From assembly GCF_051304405.1 (NCBI RefSeq), contig NZ_JBPPGG010000001.1, forward strand, positions 558,001-622,000: a stretch of DNA of 64,000 nucleotides, in the 5' to 3' direction. The notes below the pieces were generated by a model. That model worked only from the letters and a program-made list of their open reading frames with translations, searched no databases and had not been told where the DNA came from. Numbering within the stretch: position 1 is the stretch's first letter; every line of letters begins with the position of its first letter. The position numbers were made by a program, and so were the translations under genes. The stretch comes from Pedomonas sp051304405. Lineage in GTDB: Bacteria; Pseudomonadota; Alphaproteobacteria; Sphingomonadales; Sphingomonadaceae. Shown here one piece after another: positions 52,779 through 61,419 of the stretch.

Positions 52779-53323
52779 TGACCGCGTCCCCCACCCCGCA
52801 GGCCCGCCCGGAGGCCGCCGCCAGCGCGCCGCGAACCGCCGCTGAACAGGCGGTGTGGGCGGTGCTGGCCGGGGTGAACGATCCCGAGATCCCGGCGGTG
52901 ACGGTCGTTGATCTCGGCATCGTGCGGCGGGTCGAGGTTGGCGCCGGGGATGCACCGGTGCGGGTGGTGATCACGCCCACCTACACCGGCTGCCCGGCGA
53001 CCGACATCATCACCTTTCTCATCCGCACCGCGCTGGAGACAGCCGGGTTCGCGGGCGCCGAGATCGTGCAGGAAATCGACCCGCCCTGGACCACCGACTG
53101 GATCAGCAAGGACGGCCGCCGCAAGCTGCGGGAGTACGGCATCGCCCCGCCGCCGGGCTCCACCTCGAAGCGCGCGCTGCTGGGGGAGTCGGCGGAGATC
53201 GAATGCCCCCGCTGCGGCAGCCGCGAGACCGAGCGGATCAGCCAGTTCAGCTCCACGCCCTGCAAGGCGCTGCATCGCTGCCCGTCGTGCCTGGAGCCGT
53301 TTGAAGCCTTCAAGTGCCACTAG
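52778..53323 (+). CDS. paaD: Phenylacetate degradation protein PaaD (Fe-S assembly type)
   Basis: MIP18/SufT-like protein needed for maturation of the epoxidase system. Seen: 181 residues with VNDPEIPAVTVVDLGIVRRVE, ITPTYTGCPATDIITFLI, QEIDPPWTTDWISKDGRRKLREYGI and a C-terminal zinc-ribbon CPRCGS ... CKALHRCPSC. The N-terminus carries a 25-residue Ala/Pro extension. Start is set by the TAATG overlap with paaC. Confidence 0.95.
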   Translation: MTASPTPQARPEAAASAPRTAAEQAVWAVLAGVNDPEIPAVTVVDLGIVRRVEVGAGDAPVRVVITPTYTGCPATDIITFLIRTALETAGFAGAEIVQEIDPPWTTDWISKDGRRKLREYGIAPPPGSTSKRALLGESAEIECPRCGSRETERISQFSSTPCKALHRCPSCLEPFEAFKCH

Positions 53324-53356
53324 GCGCTCGACAAGAATGATTCGGAGTTAACCGCC

Positions 53357-54418
53357 ATGCGTCAGTTCCATCCCCTGCGCGTTGCCGAAGTGAAGCGCGA
53401 AACGCCCGAGGCCGTCTCCATCCGGTTCGACGTGCCGCAGGAGCTGGCGTCCGTGTTCCGCTATGCGCCGGGCCAGCACCTCACGCTCAAGACCGAGATC
53501 GGCGGCCAGGAAGTGCGCCGCTCCTACTCCATCTGCTCGGGCGCGCACGAGGGCCTGCTCCGCATCGCCGTGAAGAAGATCCCGGCGGGCGTTTTCTCCG
53601 GCCACGCCAACGAGGCCCTGAAGCCGGGCGACGTGATCGAGGTCTACCCGCCCACCGGCCGCTTCTCCGTCGAGATCGACCCGGAGGCGGCGCGCGCCTA
53701 TGTGGCGTTCGTGGCGGGCAGCGGCATCACGCCGGTGCTCTCCATCGTCAAGACCGTGCTGGCGCATGAGCCGAAGAGCCGGTTCGTGCTGGTCTACGGC
53801 AACCGCACGCCCGCCAGCATCATGTTCATGGAGGAGCTGGCCCAGCTCAAGGACCGCTACATGGGCCGGCTCGAAATCCTGCACGTGCTGAGCCAGGGCC
53901 AGTCGGACATTCCCCTGTTCAACGGCCGCATCGACGCGGAGAAGGTGCAGGCCATCCTGCGCCACGTCATCGCGCCCGAGGCGATCGACTACGCCTTCAT
54001 CTGCGGCCCCAACGCCATGATCGACACGGTGGAGGAAACCCTCACCGCCGCGGGCGTGGACCGGAAGCGCATCCTCACCGAGCGCTTCCTCGCGCCGGAC
54101 GCCGCCTGCGGCACGCCGGTCGTCCGCCCGGCCGCGCCGGCGGGCGCGCAGGTCACGGTCATCGTTGACGATCAGGCCGTCACCTTCCCCGACAACGGCG
54201 CCGTCTCCATTCTGGACGGCGCGCTGGCGGCGGGCGCGCCGGTGCCCTTCGCCTGCAAGGGCGGCGTCTGCTGCACCTGCCGCGCCAAGGTGCTGGAGGG
54301 CGAGGTGGAAATGGCGGTCAATTACAATCTGGAGGAGGACGAAGTGGCGGCGGGTTATGTCCTCACCTGCCAGTCCTTCCCCAAGACGGAGCGGGTTGTC
54401 CTCAGCTTCGACGCCTGA
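53357..54418 (+). CDS. paaE: Phenylacetyl-CoA epoxidase reductase PaaE
   Basis: Passes electrons from NADPH to PaaA. Seen: 353 residues with a ferredoxin-NADP reductase module (FRYAPGQHLTLK, RRSYSICSG for FAD; VAFVAGSGITPVLSIVKTVL and YGNRTPASIMFMEEL for NADP; YAFICGPNAMI) and a C-terminal plant-type 2Fe-2S ferredoxin (CKGGVCCTCRAKVLEG ... YVLTCQSFP, four Cys). Complete. A stable stem-loop lies downstream. Confidence 0.97.
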   Translation: MRQFHPLRVAEVKRETPEAVSIRFDVPQELASVFRYAPGQHLTLKTEIGGQEVRRSYSICSGAHEGLLRIAVKKIPAGVFSGHANEALKPGDVIEVYPPTGRFSVEIDPEAARAYVAFVAGSGITPVLSIVKTVLAHEPKSRFVLVYGNRTPASIMFMEELAQLKDRYMGRLEILHVLSQGQSDIPLFNGRIDAEKVQAILRHVIAPEAIDYAFICGPNAMIDTVEETLTAAGVDRKRILTERFLAPDAACGTPVVRPAAPAGAQVTVIVDDQAVTFPDNGAVSILDGALAAGAPVPFACKGGVCCTCRAKVLEGEVEMAVNYNLEEDEVAAGYVLTCQSFPKTERVVLSFDA

Positions 54419-54436
54419 GGCACCCCGCTTTCCCGA

Positions 54437-54489
54437 GCCTGAATCGCGGCAGCCGGCGTTGCCTTCTCTCCCCCGGCTGCCGCTCAGGC
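54437..54489 (+). terminator. Long stem-loop after paaE
   Basis: GCCTGA then GCGGCAGCCGG (54437-54456) pairs with CCGGCTGCCGC then TCAGGC (54473-54489): 17 pairs with one three-base bulge and a 16-base loop. There is no T run, so factor-independent termination may be partial. Confidence 0.55.
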
Positions 54490-54606
54490 GAGGCCGGGAG
54501 ACGCGGCAGCGGATCCTGTGACGTCTGGCGCATTGCCAACCGGCAGGCGGTGAGTCCATAAGCGCATGGATTTGCCGTAACAATCGCACAGGAACAGAGT
54601 ACGCCC

Positions 54607-55284
54607 ATGGCCCGCACCCAAGCGCCCGATTACGATGACCGCCGCCAGGCCATTGCCGATCGCGCTGCCGAGCTGTTTGCGCGCATGGGCTTCCACCGCG
54701 CCTCCATCTCCGATCTGGCGGAGGCGTGCGGCACCTCCAAGTCGGCGCTCTACCACTACTATGCCTCCAAAGAGGCCATCCTGTACGACATCCTGCACCA
54801 CCACACCCGGCTGCTGCTGGAGACCGCGCAGGAAATCGCCGCCAGCGGGGGCGACGCCACCAGCCGCCTGCGCCGCCTCGCCGAAAGCTTCATGGTGATC
54901 TACGTCAGCTCCACCGCCAAGCATGTGGTGCTGCTGAACGAGAGCGCCTCCCTGCCGGAGGGGCAGCGCCGCGAGGTGGTGGCGCTTCAGAACAAGGTGG
55001 TGGACATCTTCCTCGGGCTGCTGGTGGAAATCCGGCCCGAGCTCGCCAACCGGCCCGAGCTGCGCAAGCCCGTCGCCATGATGTTCATGGGCGCGCTCAA
55101 CTGGACCTACACCTGGTTCCGCTCTGACGGCCCGGTCACGCCGAGCCAGTTCGCCGACATGGTGGTGGACCTGTTCGCTGCCGGCCTGCCCGCCCTGCCC
55201 CTGCCCGGGGGCGAAGCGGGCGCGGATGCGGGAGCCGGTGCAAACGCACCGCGCGCCGCCGCCGCTGCCACCGTCAAGGCCTGA
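54607..55284 (+). CDS. TetR/AcrR family regulator, probable paa repressor
   Basis: Seen: 225 residues with an N-terminal HTH (RQAIADRAAELFARMGFHRASISDLAEACGTSKSALYHYYASKEAILYDIL), then a ligand-binding helical domain including FMVIYVSSTAKHVVLLNESASLP and a low-complexity Ala/Gly tail. Known: TetR-type PaaR proteins that release DNA on binding phenylacetyl-CoA control paa genes in several alphaproteobacteria and Thermus. Its place at the end of paaABCDE and the shared CCGTTCGG sites support the same role here. No PaaX (GntR-like) gene is present. Confidence 0.9.
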   Translation: MARTQAPDYDDRRQAIADRAAELFARMGFHRASISDLAEACGTSKSALYHYYASKEAILYDILHHHTRLLLETAQEIAASGGDATSRLRRLAESFMVIYVSSTAKHVVLLNESASLPEGQRREVVALQNKVVDIFLGLLVEIRPELANRPELRKPVAMMFMGALNWTYTWFRSDGPVTPSQFADMVVDLFAAGLPALPLPGGEAGADAGAGANAPRAAAAATVKA

Positions 55285-55297
55285 GGGGCACCCCGCC

Positions 55298-55642
55298 ATG
55301 GCCGCGCCGCAGGACCGCACCGCCCTTCTCGCCGCCCTCATCCGCTGCGACACGCCGCTGGCCCCCATCCGCGACGCGCTGGCGGCCCTGCCGCTGGAGG
55401 CAACGCCCGCCGCCACCCTGACGCGGGCGGACATCGCCGCCGTGCTCGATCGCTACGAGCAGGGCGCGCTCACGGCCGGGGAGGTGGCGCTGTGGGCGTC
55501 CCTCGTCGAGTGCCGGGAGGACATCCAGTTCGAGCCCCGGCACGAGCCGGTCATCGCCGACGCCCTCTACGACCTCGCCAATCAGGAGGCGCTGCCCCTG
55601 CCCGACATCCTGGAGGATGTGCGTTTCCTCCTCGGGGTGTAA
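55298..55642 (+). CDS. Conserved-looking hypothetical protein
   Basis: Seen: 114 residues, acidic, all-alpha looking, no signal peptide or membrane helix. The segment LDRYEQGALTAGEVALWASLVECREDIQFEPRHEPVIADALYDLANQEALPLPDILEDVRFLL looks like a compact domain seen in small immunity-type or regulatory proteins, but I cannot name a family. It starts 13 bp after the tetR stop and is probably co-transcribed. The frame is open further upstream inside tetR; ATG 55298 is the natural start. Confidence 0.65.
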   Translation: MAAPQDRTALLAALIRCDTPLAPIRDALAALPLEATPAATLTRADIAAVLDRYEQGALTAGEVALWASLVECREDIQFEPRHEPVIADALYDLANQEALPLPDILEDVRFLLGV

Positions 55643-55690
55643 GAGGCTGGGGTGTGAGAGGGGTTTTTATTTTCTGATTTTTGCATTTTT

Positions 55691-55737
55691 GCGAGGGGCT
55701 TGCCCCTCGCGCTCCCGCTCGTTCATCGGGCCGCGCC
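55691..55737 (+). repeat. Dispersed hairpin-tail element, copy 6
   Basis: GCGAGGGGC and GCCCCTCGC form a 9-bp stem with a TT loop (55691-55710). The tail GCTCCCGCTCGTTCATCGGG then CCGCGCC follows. It lies downstream of the hypothetical gene ending at 55642. Confidence 0.75.
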
Positions 55738-55762
55738 CTATGGCGGCGGACGCAGCCCCCAT

Positions 55763-55804
55763 CATCAAGCCAGCGCCATCAAGTCAGCGCCATCAAGTCA
55801 GCGC
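55763..55804 (+). repeat. 14-bp tandem repeat, three copies
   Basis: CATCAAGYCAGCGC occurs three times head to tail (55763, 55777, 55791) and a partial fourth copy runs into the stop codon of the AsnC-type gene at 55807. Confidence 0.9.
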
Positions 55805-55806
55805 CA

Positions 55807-56091
55807 TCAATCGACGAAGTCGCCGATGTCCTCGCCGAACACCCGGAAGGAAACGAAGGTGTGGGTTTCCTTGATGCCGGGGATGCGGTGCAGCTTGGAG
55901 AGCACCAGATCGGACATGGCCTGGAGATTAGGCAGCAGGAACTTCACCAGCAGGTCATATTCGCCGGTGATGGAATAGACCTCCTGCGCCTCATCGATCT
56001 CGCCCGCGATCCGCTCGCCCACGTCGCTGGCGCGCCCCACCTCGCATTTCACGAGCACGAACAGACGGCTGTAGGCGGGCAGGTTTTCCAT
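55807..56091 (-). CDS. Stand-alone Lrp/AsnC ligand-binding (RAM) domain protein
   Basis: Seen: 94 residues that make up one RAM-type alpha-beta domain: RLFVLVKCEVGRASDVGERIAG, EVYSITGEYDLLVKFLLPNLQAMSDLVLSKLHRIPGI and ETHTFVSFRVFGED. The HTH half of Lrp/AsnC is absent. Known: stand-alone RAM proteins bind amino acids and may modulate full-length Lrp-type regulators. AGGAGGAAAC lies before ATG 56091. Single gene. Confidence 0.92.
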   Translation of the reverse strand: MENLPAYSRLFVLVKCEVGRASDVGERIAGEIDEAQEVYSITGEYDLLVKFLLPNLQAMSDLVLSKLHRIPGIKETHTFVSFRVFGEDIGDFVD

Positions 56092-56196
56092 GTTTCCTCC
56101 TGAGAGTTCATCATCCGGGCAATACCTGCCCCACCTCTAGCACGCCCGCCCCCGAAGCGCGACGCCCCGCCCCTGTTTTTCAGGACGCGAGGAGCG

Positions 56197-56273
56197 CGCA
56201 CCGGAACCATGGCCGAAAAACAGGAGGGGTGCAGGGGTCATGGACCCCTGCCAAACAAAACCGCGAAGCGGGA
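56197..56273 (-). repeat. Dispersed hairpin-tail element, copy 7 (long form)
   Basis: 77 bp that match 56867-56945 at most positions. The stem GCAGGGGTC / GACCCCTGC (56231-56251) has an ATG loop. On the minus strand ACCCCTCCTGTTTTTCGGCC follows. The plus-strand edges are CGCACCGGAACCA on the left and AACCGCGAAGCGGGA on the right. Confidence 0.85.
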
Positions 56274-56403
56274 AGAAGCCCTGACATTTCCCTGGAGGCG
56301 CCGGGCCGAATCCCCTAGTCCGGCATCGAGACTGGAACGTCTTCGGAATGAAAGGCGGGCCATGGTGCGGAACAGACCATGGTGCCGGATGAGGGACAGC
56401 GTC

Positions 56404-56832
56404 ATGAAAACCATTGCCACCACCTTGCACATTGCGGCGGCGCCGGAGCGCGTGTGGGCCGTGCTGACCGACTTCGCGCGGTACCCGGACTGGAATCCGT
56501 TCATCCGGTCGATCGACGGGCCGCTGGAGGCGGGCGGCAGGCTGGCGGTGGAGATCTGCCCGCCCGGCCAGAAGGGCATGCGCTTCCGGCCCAGGGTGCT
56601 GGCGGTTGAGCCCGCGCGCGCGTTGCGCTGGAAGGGCTCCGTCCTCATCCCCGGCATCTTCGACGGCGAGCATGTGTTCCGGCTCGAGCCCCGGGAGGGC
56701 GGCACCCTTTTGCATCACGGCGAAACCTTCAGCGGCGTGCTCCCGGCCCTGATGCCGGCCCGGTCCTTCGCGCCGGTCGAGGCAGGCTTTCGCAGCATGA
56801 ACGAGGCGCTCGCCCGCCGGGTGTGCGCCTGA
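56404..56832 (+). CDS. SRPBCC (polyketide cyclase/START-like) family protein
   Basis: Seen: 142 residues with TTLHIAAAPERVWAVLTDFARYPDWNPFIRSIDG, the standard opening of the SRPBCC fold, and EPREGGTLLHHGETFSGVLPALM near the end. Known: these helix-grip proteins bind hydrophobic ligands; the ligand here is unknown. ATG 56404 follows GAGGGACAGCG; ATG 56389 is an in-frame alternative adding five residues. The gene is flanked by two direct copies of the long hairpin-tail repeat. Confidence 0.85.
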   Translation: MKTIATTLHIAAAPERVWAVLTDFARYPDWNPFIRSIDGPLEAGGRLAVEICPPGQKGMRFRPRVLAVEPARALRWKGSVLIPGIFDGEHVFRLEPREGGTLLHHGETFSGVLPALMPARSFAPVEAGFRSMNEALARRVCA

Positions 56833-56866
56833 GGTTATCCCCCCGCGCGCTTCCGTTCGTCTGGCA

Positions 56867-56945
56867 CGCACCGGAACCACGGCCCTGAAAACACAAGGGG
56901 TGCAGGGGCCACAGACCCCTGCAAACAGAAAACCGCGAAGCGGGA
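56867..56945 (-). repeat. Dispersed hairpin-tail element, copy 8 (long form)
   Basis: 79 bp, the second member of a direct pair with 56197-56273. The stem GCAGGGGCC / GACCCCTGC (56902-56922) has an ACA loop and one mismatch. On the minus strand ACCCCTTGTGTTTTCAGGGC follows. It ends 6 bp before the matB stop, so it may also terminate that gene. Confidence 0.85.
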
Positions 56946-56951
56946 GAGGCC

Positions 56952-58481
56952 TCAGCCGGCGAGCAGATCCCGGCATGTCTCCCGCAGTTTCGCCTTCATC
57001 ACCTTGCCCATGGTGTTGCGGGGCAGGTCGTCCACCAGCACATAGGCCTTGGGCTGCTTGAAGCGGGCGAGCGTGCCGGAGAGGGCGGCGGCGAGTGTTT
57101 CCTGCGTCACCGCGCCGGGGGCCTCCGGCACCACCACGGCGACGACGCCCTCGCCGAAGTCCGGGTGGGGCACGCCGATCACGGCGCTTTCCGCCACGCC
57201 CGGCACGGCGTTCAGCGCCTGCTCGATTTCCGCCGGATAGACATTGAATCCGCCGGAGATGATGAGGTCCTTTGCCCGGCCCACCAGGGTGATGCGCCCG
57301 GTCTCGTCCCGGACCGCCACGTCGCCGGTGATGAAGAAGCCGTCGAAGGTGAAGCTCCCGGCGGTTGCCTCCGGCTTCTTCCAGTAGCCCTTCAGCACGT
57401 TGGGGCCGCGAATTTGCAGCACGCCCGGCTGGCCCGCCGGGGCCGGGGCGCCGTCCTCGCCCGCCACCCGCGCCTCGACGCCCGGCAGCGGGAAGCCCAC
57501 GGTGCCGGGGATGCGCCCTTCCACCTCGTAGGGGTTGGAGGTGATCATGGCCGCCTCGGTCATGCCGTAGCGCTCCAGGATGCGGTGGCCGGTGCGCGCC
57601 TCGAACGCCTCGAAGGTCTGCGGCAGGAGGGGCGCCGAGCCGCTGATGAACAGCCGGATGTTCCGGCAGGCCTCCCGCGTGAGGCGCGGGCTGGCCAGCA
57701 GGCGGGTGTAGAAGGTGGGCACACCCATGAACACCGTGGCCTCCGGCAGGCGGTCGATCACCGCGTCGGCGTCGAACTTCTCCAGCAGGAGGGTGGTGTT
57801 GCCGTTCCACAGCGCCAGATGCAGCGCGACGAACAGGCCGTGGGCGTGGAACAGCGGCAGGGCGTGCAGGACCACGTCGTCGGCGCTGAAGCGCCAGCAG
57901 GCGTGCAGCGCCTCCACGTTGCTGGAGAGGTTGCGGTGGGTGAGCATGGCCCCCTTCGGCCGCCCGGTGGTGCCGGAGGTGTAGAGGATAGCCGCCACGT
58001 CGTCCGGCTCCATGCGGGCGATGGCCGGGTTGGGCACCGCCTCGGTGACGAGCGCGCAGAGGGTGCTGTGGCAGCTGTTGTCGCCCAGCGTCTCGACCGG
58101 CACGGCCCCGGCGCCCGCCGCCGCGGCCGCCCGCGCGAGCGTGTCGCGGTTGCCGTCGCTGCCGACGATGAGCCGGGGCCCGGCATCCTGAATGAAATAG
58201 GCCAGCTCGGCCTCGGTGTAGCCGGTGTTGAGCGGCACGATGATCGCGCCCAGCGCCAGACAGGCGAGGTAGAGGAACACGAACTCGGGCGTGCGCTCCA
58301 CCTGCACCACCACCCGGTCGCCCCGGCCGACGCCGAGGCTGTCCAGCACCGTGCGGTAGCGGCCCACCCGCTCGGCCAGATCGCCGAAGTTCAGCAGGGC
58401 CTCGCCGCGCCACACGAGGCAGGGCTTGGCCTCCAGCCCCGCCTGACGCGCCAGGAATATCCCGTAAAGATTGGCACTCAT
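56952..58481 (-). CDS. matB: Malonyl-CoA synthetase MatB-like
   Basis: Acyl-adenylate enzyme that makes malonyl-CoA from malonate. Seen: 509 residues with the AMP-binding core ILYTSGTTGRPKGAMLTHRNLSSN, FHAHGLFVALHLALWNG, LFISGSAPLLPQTFEAFE, the A-motif YGMTEAAMITSNPYEVEGRIPGTVGFPLPGVEAR and FFITGDVAVRDE, plus IISGGFNVYPAEIE and PRNTMGKVMK. The RxG residues ERYGMTEAAMITSNP and the Arg after SNPYE are those of the MatB group. ATG 58481 follows AAGGACAGGGC; the longer frame upstream has no family match. No malonate decarboxylase or transporter gene is adjacent. Confidence 0.88.
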   Translation of the reverse strand: MSANLYGIFLARQAGLEAKPCLVWRGEALLNFGDLAERVGRYRTVLDSLGVGRGDRVVVQVERTPEFVFLYLACLALGAIIVPLNTGYTEAELAYFIQDAGPRLIVGSDGNRDTLARAAAAAGAGAVPVETLGDNSCHSTLCALVTEAVPNPAIARMEPDDVAAILYTSGTTGRPKGAMLTHRNLSSNVEALHACWRFSADDVVLHALPLFHAHGLFVALHLALWNGNTTLLLEKFDADAVIDRLPEATVFMGVPTFYTRLLASPRLTREACRNIRLFISGSAPLLPQTFEAFEARTGHRILERYGMTEAAMITSNPYEVEGRIPGTVGFPLPGVEARVAGEDGAPAPAGQPGVLQIRGPNVLKGYWKKPEATAGSFTFDGFFITGDVAVRDETGRITLVGRAKDLIISGGFNVYPAEIEQALNAVPGVAESAVIGVPHPDFGEGVVAVVVPEAPGAVTQETLAAALSGTLARFKQPKAYVLVDDLPRNTMGKVMKAKLRETCRDLLAG

Positions 58482-58630
58482 GCCCTGTCCTTCACCTTCC
58501 CCTCGGCATTGCCCCCGCCCCCGTCGGCGCGGGTGCTCCCGCTCATGACCGCCGGGAAGCGCCAAACGCAACGACAGGTCAAGCAGCAAACAGAAAATCA
58601 GGCGCAGGTGCAAGTTGTCAGCCAGGCTGT

Positions 58631-60214
58631 TCAGCCGAAAAAACCGTGGATGAACCAGTCGGGCGCGGCGGGGGCCTCGTGCGCCGCGCCGCCGTAGAGG
58701 CCGTGGCGGAACAGCCAGAACCGCCGCCCTTGCGCATCCTCCACCACGTAATAGTCGCGGGTGCGCTCGCCGTCCTGCGCCTGCCACCACTCGGGGGCGA
58801 TCCGCTCCGGGCCGATGGCGCGCACCACCCGGTATTCCAGCCGCCGCCACACGAAGCGGGCGGGCGGGCCTTCCGGCACCTCGGCGACCACGCTCACCGC
58901 CTCCGGCCGGTCGAGCAGCAGCAGGGGGCGCGGCCGGTCGAGATCGAGCGCGGCCCTGTGCGCCGGGCGCTCCCGAGGCCCGCGCGCACGCGGGCGCAGG
59001 GCCTCCGCCCGCTCCGGCACGTGGCTTTCCCGCGCCGCCAGCCGGTAGACCGCGCGCTCCCCCAGCCGGTTGGCGAGCCGGTCGCCCAGCCGGGCCAGAT
59101 CCAGCGCACCGCGGTCGCCCGCGAAGCTGTCCTGCACGGCGGCGAGCGGCGCGGCCTCCACCGCCGCCAGACGCAGGCTCTCGATGCCGAAGCCCGGGTC
59201 CAGCGCCTCCAGCCGGGGGGCGAGCAGGCGGGCGATATGCGCCGCATCCCGGGTCGGCTCGCCCATGCCGGCCACGATGTCCTGCCGCGCGCCGTCCGTG
59301 CGGAACGCGGTCAGCTGGAGGCGGCGCACCCCCAGCCCCTGCCGCGCCAGCAGCGCCGTCAGCTCCGTCAGGAGGCGCGGCAGCCAGGCTTCCACCAGCG
59401 CGCGGTCGATGAGCGGCGCGCCGAAGCTGCGCGTCACCTGCAACAGGGCGGGCGGGTCGAGCGGCGTCACCGGCTCGCCCCGGTCGCCCAGCGCCTGATC
59501 CAGCCGCGTCACCACCGCCTCGGCGTGCTGCCTCGCCCGGAAACGCCGCGCCAGCGCCGCGCGCGGCAGCGGCAGCAGCTGGCCGATGCGCTTCAGCCCC
59601 AGAAGGCGCAGGGCCGCGACCACCTCCGGCTCCAGGCGCAGCGCGGCCACCGGCAGGTCGGCGAGCGCCAGCCGCGCCGCCCCTTCCGGCACCACCGTCT
59701 GGTCGTCCGCGCCGAAGCGGGCGAGCGCCCACGCGCAGCCCACCGTGTCCGCCAGCGCCAGCCGGGCGGTGAATCCCAGGGCGTGCAGCCGCCGCGCCAG
59801 ATCGGCGAGCAGGCCGTGCTCCCCGCCGCGCAGGTGGGCGCAGCCCGTCACGTCCAGCAACAGGCCGTCGCGCCCGTCCACGCCGACGATGGGCGTGTAC
59901 TGCCCGGCCCAGCGGGCCAGCGCGGCGAGCGCGGCGGCATCCGCCTCCCGGTCGATGGGCGCGGCGGCCAGCGACGGACACCAGGCGCGCGCATCGGTCA
60001 GCATCTGCCCGACGCGCAGCCCCGCCGCCCGCGCGCCCTCGTTCAGCGCTGCAAGGGAAAGGCCGTGCGGCCCCGCCTCCACCAGTGCGAATTCACGCGG
60101 CTCGGCGTCCGGTCCGGCGCTGCCCGGCTGCAGCCGGGACCGCCGCCTCAGCGCCTGTCGCCGCCGCTCCAGCGGCCAGTGCGGCAGCCAGAGCGAAACC
60201 ACCCGTCTCGTCAT
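58631..60214 (-). CDS. imuB: ImuB, inactive Y-family polymerase-like protein
   Basis: Scaffold of the SOS mutasome (ImuA-ImuB-DnaE2); it lacks the catalytic acids of true Y-family polymerases. Seen: 527 residues opening with RVVSLWLPHWPLERRRQ, then the palm-like regions GVDGRDGLLLDVTGCAHLRGGE, ARLALADTVGCAWALARFG and LPVAALRLEPEVVAALRLLGLKRIGQLLPLPRAALARRF, and a C-terminal stretch with WRRLEYRVVRAIGPERIAPEWW and RDYYVVEDAQGRRFWLFRHGLYGG. Start is overlapped by the end of imuA over 122 bp. dnaE2 does not follow; matB lies next. Confidence 0.93.
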   Translation of the reverse strand: MTRRVVSLWLPHWPLERRRQALRRRSRLQPGSAGPDAEPREFALVEAGPHGLSLAALNEGARAAGLRVGQMLTDARAWCPSLAAAPIDREADAAALAALARWAGQYTPIVGVDGRDGLLLDVTGCAHLRGGEHGLLADLARRLHALGFTARLALADTVGCAWALARFGADDQTVVPEGAARLALADLPVAALRLEPEVVAALRLLGLKRIGQLLPLPRAALARRFRARQHAEAVVTRLDQALGDRGEPVTPLDPPALLQVTRSFGAPLIDRALVEAWLPRLLTELTALLARQGLGVRRLQLTAFRTDGARQDIVAGMGEPTRDAAHIARLLAPRLEALDPGFGIESLRLAAVEAAPLAAVQDSFAGDRGALDLARLGDRLANRLGERAVYRLAARESHVPERAEALRPRARGPRERPAHRAALDLDRPRPLLLLDRPEAVSVVAEVPEGPPARFVWRRLEYRVVRAIGPERIAPEWWQAQDGERTRDYYVVEDAQGRRFWLFRHGLYGGAAHEAPAAPDWFIHGFFG

Positions 60215-61007
60215 CCCAAACCACCCTGAAGCGCGCCGGCGGCGCGTCCCGCGCCCGCACCAGTTCCAGATCCCACACCGGACGCCCCGGCGCGCGAGGC
60301 GCGTGCGGGTCCGCCAGACCGGGAGCGGAGGCCACGCGCCAACGGGTCTGCGCCGCGCTGCTGCCGCCGAGCCGCCCCTCCATCGCCAGCCACAGGCACG
60401 GCAGGCCCGCCTCGCCCGCCGCCAGGCTGAGCCGGCGGGAGGCAGCGAACGGCAGCGGTGCGCCCACGCCCACCACCGCCTTCAGCGCCCGGCCCGCCTT
60501 CAGCCCCTCCTCGGCGGCCCAGGCCACGTCCGCCGGGCGGCGCACGGTGACAAACAGCAGGTCGCCGGGGTCGAGCCCGGCCTGGAGCAACCCCGGCCCG
60601 TAGGGGCGGCCGTGCTCGGCCACCACCGTGCCGGAGAGAATCCACAGCACGCCCCGCGCCCGGGCCCGGTTCAGGCCGGCGGCGTCCGCCCCGTCCGGCA
60701 GGCGTTGCAGCAGCCCCGCCACCACGCCCGCCAGCGCCGCGCCATGGCCGGGGCCGCCCTGCCCCCCGCTGCTCCCCCCGCTGCTCCCCCCGCTGCCGAG
60801 ACCCCATTCGTGCAGGCCGTCCCGCGCCAGCCCGCCGCCCAGATGGTCGTCCAGCGCGGGGATGCCGAAGGTCCAGCCACGGGCCGCGCCCGACTCGCCA
60901 TCCCGCGCCTCCAAGGCGGCGCCGCGCCCTTCCAGCTGCGACACCGCCGCGCGCAGCTGCGCCAGAATCTCCCGCTTTTCCGCTGTTGCCGTCCGTGCCG
61001 TCATCAT
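60093..61007 (-). CDS. imuA: ImuA, RecA-like SOS mutagenesis protein
   Basis: Seen: 304 residues with TFGIPALDDHLGGGLARDGLHEWGLGSGG (RecA-like opening), GVLWILSGTVVAEHGRPYGPGLLQAGLDPGDLLFVTVRRPADVAWAAEEGLK and LWLAMEGRLGGSSAAQTRWRVASAP, typical of ImuA. The C-terminus is Ala-rich low-complexity sequence encoded inside the imuB overlap. The ATG pair at 61004-61007 follows AGGGTGG; a longer frame starts at 61073 but overlaps the LexA-like box. SOS-regulated with imuB by inference from that box. Confidence 0.9.
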   Translation of the reverse strand: MMTARTATAEKREILAQLRAAVSQLEGRGAALEARDGESGAARGWTFGIPALDDHLGGGLARDGLHEWGLGSGGSSGGSSGGQGGPGHGAALAGVVAGLLQRLPDGADAAGLNRARARGVLWILSGTVVAEHGRPYGPGLLQAGLDPGDLLFVTVRRPADVAWAAEEGLKAGRALKAVVGVGAPLPFAASRRLSLAAGEAGLPCLWLAMEGRLGGSSAAQTRWRVASAPGLADPHAPRAPGRPVWDLELVRARDAPPARFRVVWDDETGGFALAAALAAGAAATGAEAAVPAAAGQRRTGRRAA

Positions 61008-61054
61008 CCACCCTGTTCGATACGCCCAGCAGAACTGCCCATGGAAACGCAAAT

Positions 61055-61069
61055 GTTTCCGTTTTGTTC
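61055..61069 (-). promoter_or_regulatory. LexA-like box of imuAB
   Basis: GTTT-N7-GTTC (61055-61069), one base off the alphaproteobacterial LexA direct repeat GTTC-N7-GTTC, lies 48 bp before the imuA start. This fits the SOS control known for imuAB in this class. Confidence 0.7.
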
Positions 61070-61419
61070 TCACCGGGGGCGGTATGAGTCAAGTCGTCCA
61101 TATTACGGATGCGACGTGCTGCGTTCGGATGCGGAGCGAACAGGGCAGTGCCTGCCCCCAGAGAGAATATATTCGCCCCCGGATGATACGGGGACGTACG
61201 ATTAATATAGCCACTTCAGATACTTGGGCGTTAGGGTGCCCGTGCCTGCTCAAAGGCAGGAGTACGCCACAGCGTACTCTCCCCTGGCAGCGTTCCGGTT
61301 TCATCGAGCCGGGACGCGCAGACCAGCCCGTGGGCATCCCTGCCGCCGCCCACGGCTTCAACACCGCGCCGGGCTACGGTGGGTCACACCCGGCACCCCC
61401 TTCCAGAAGGACCGCCCTG

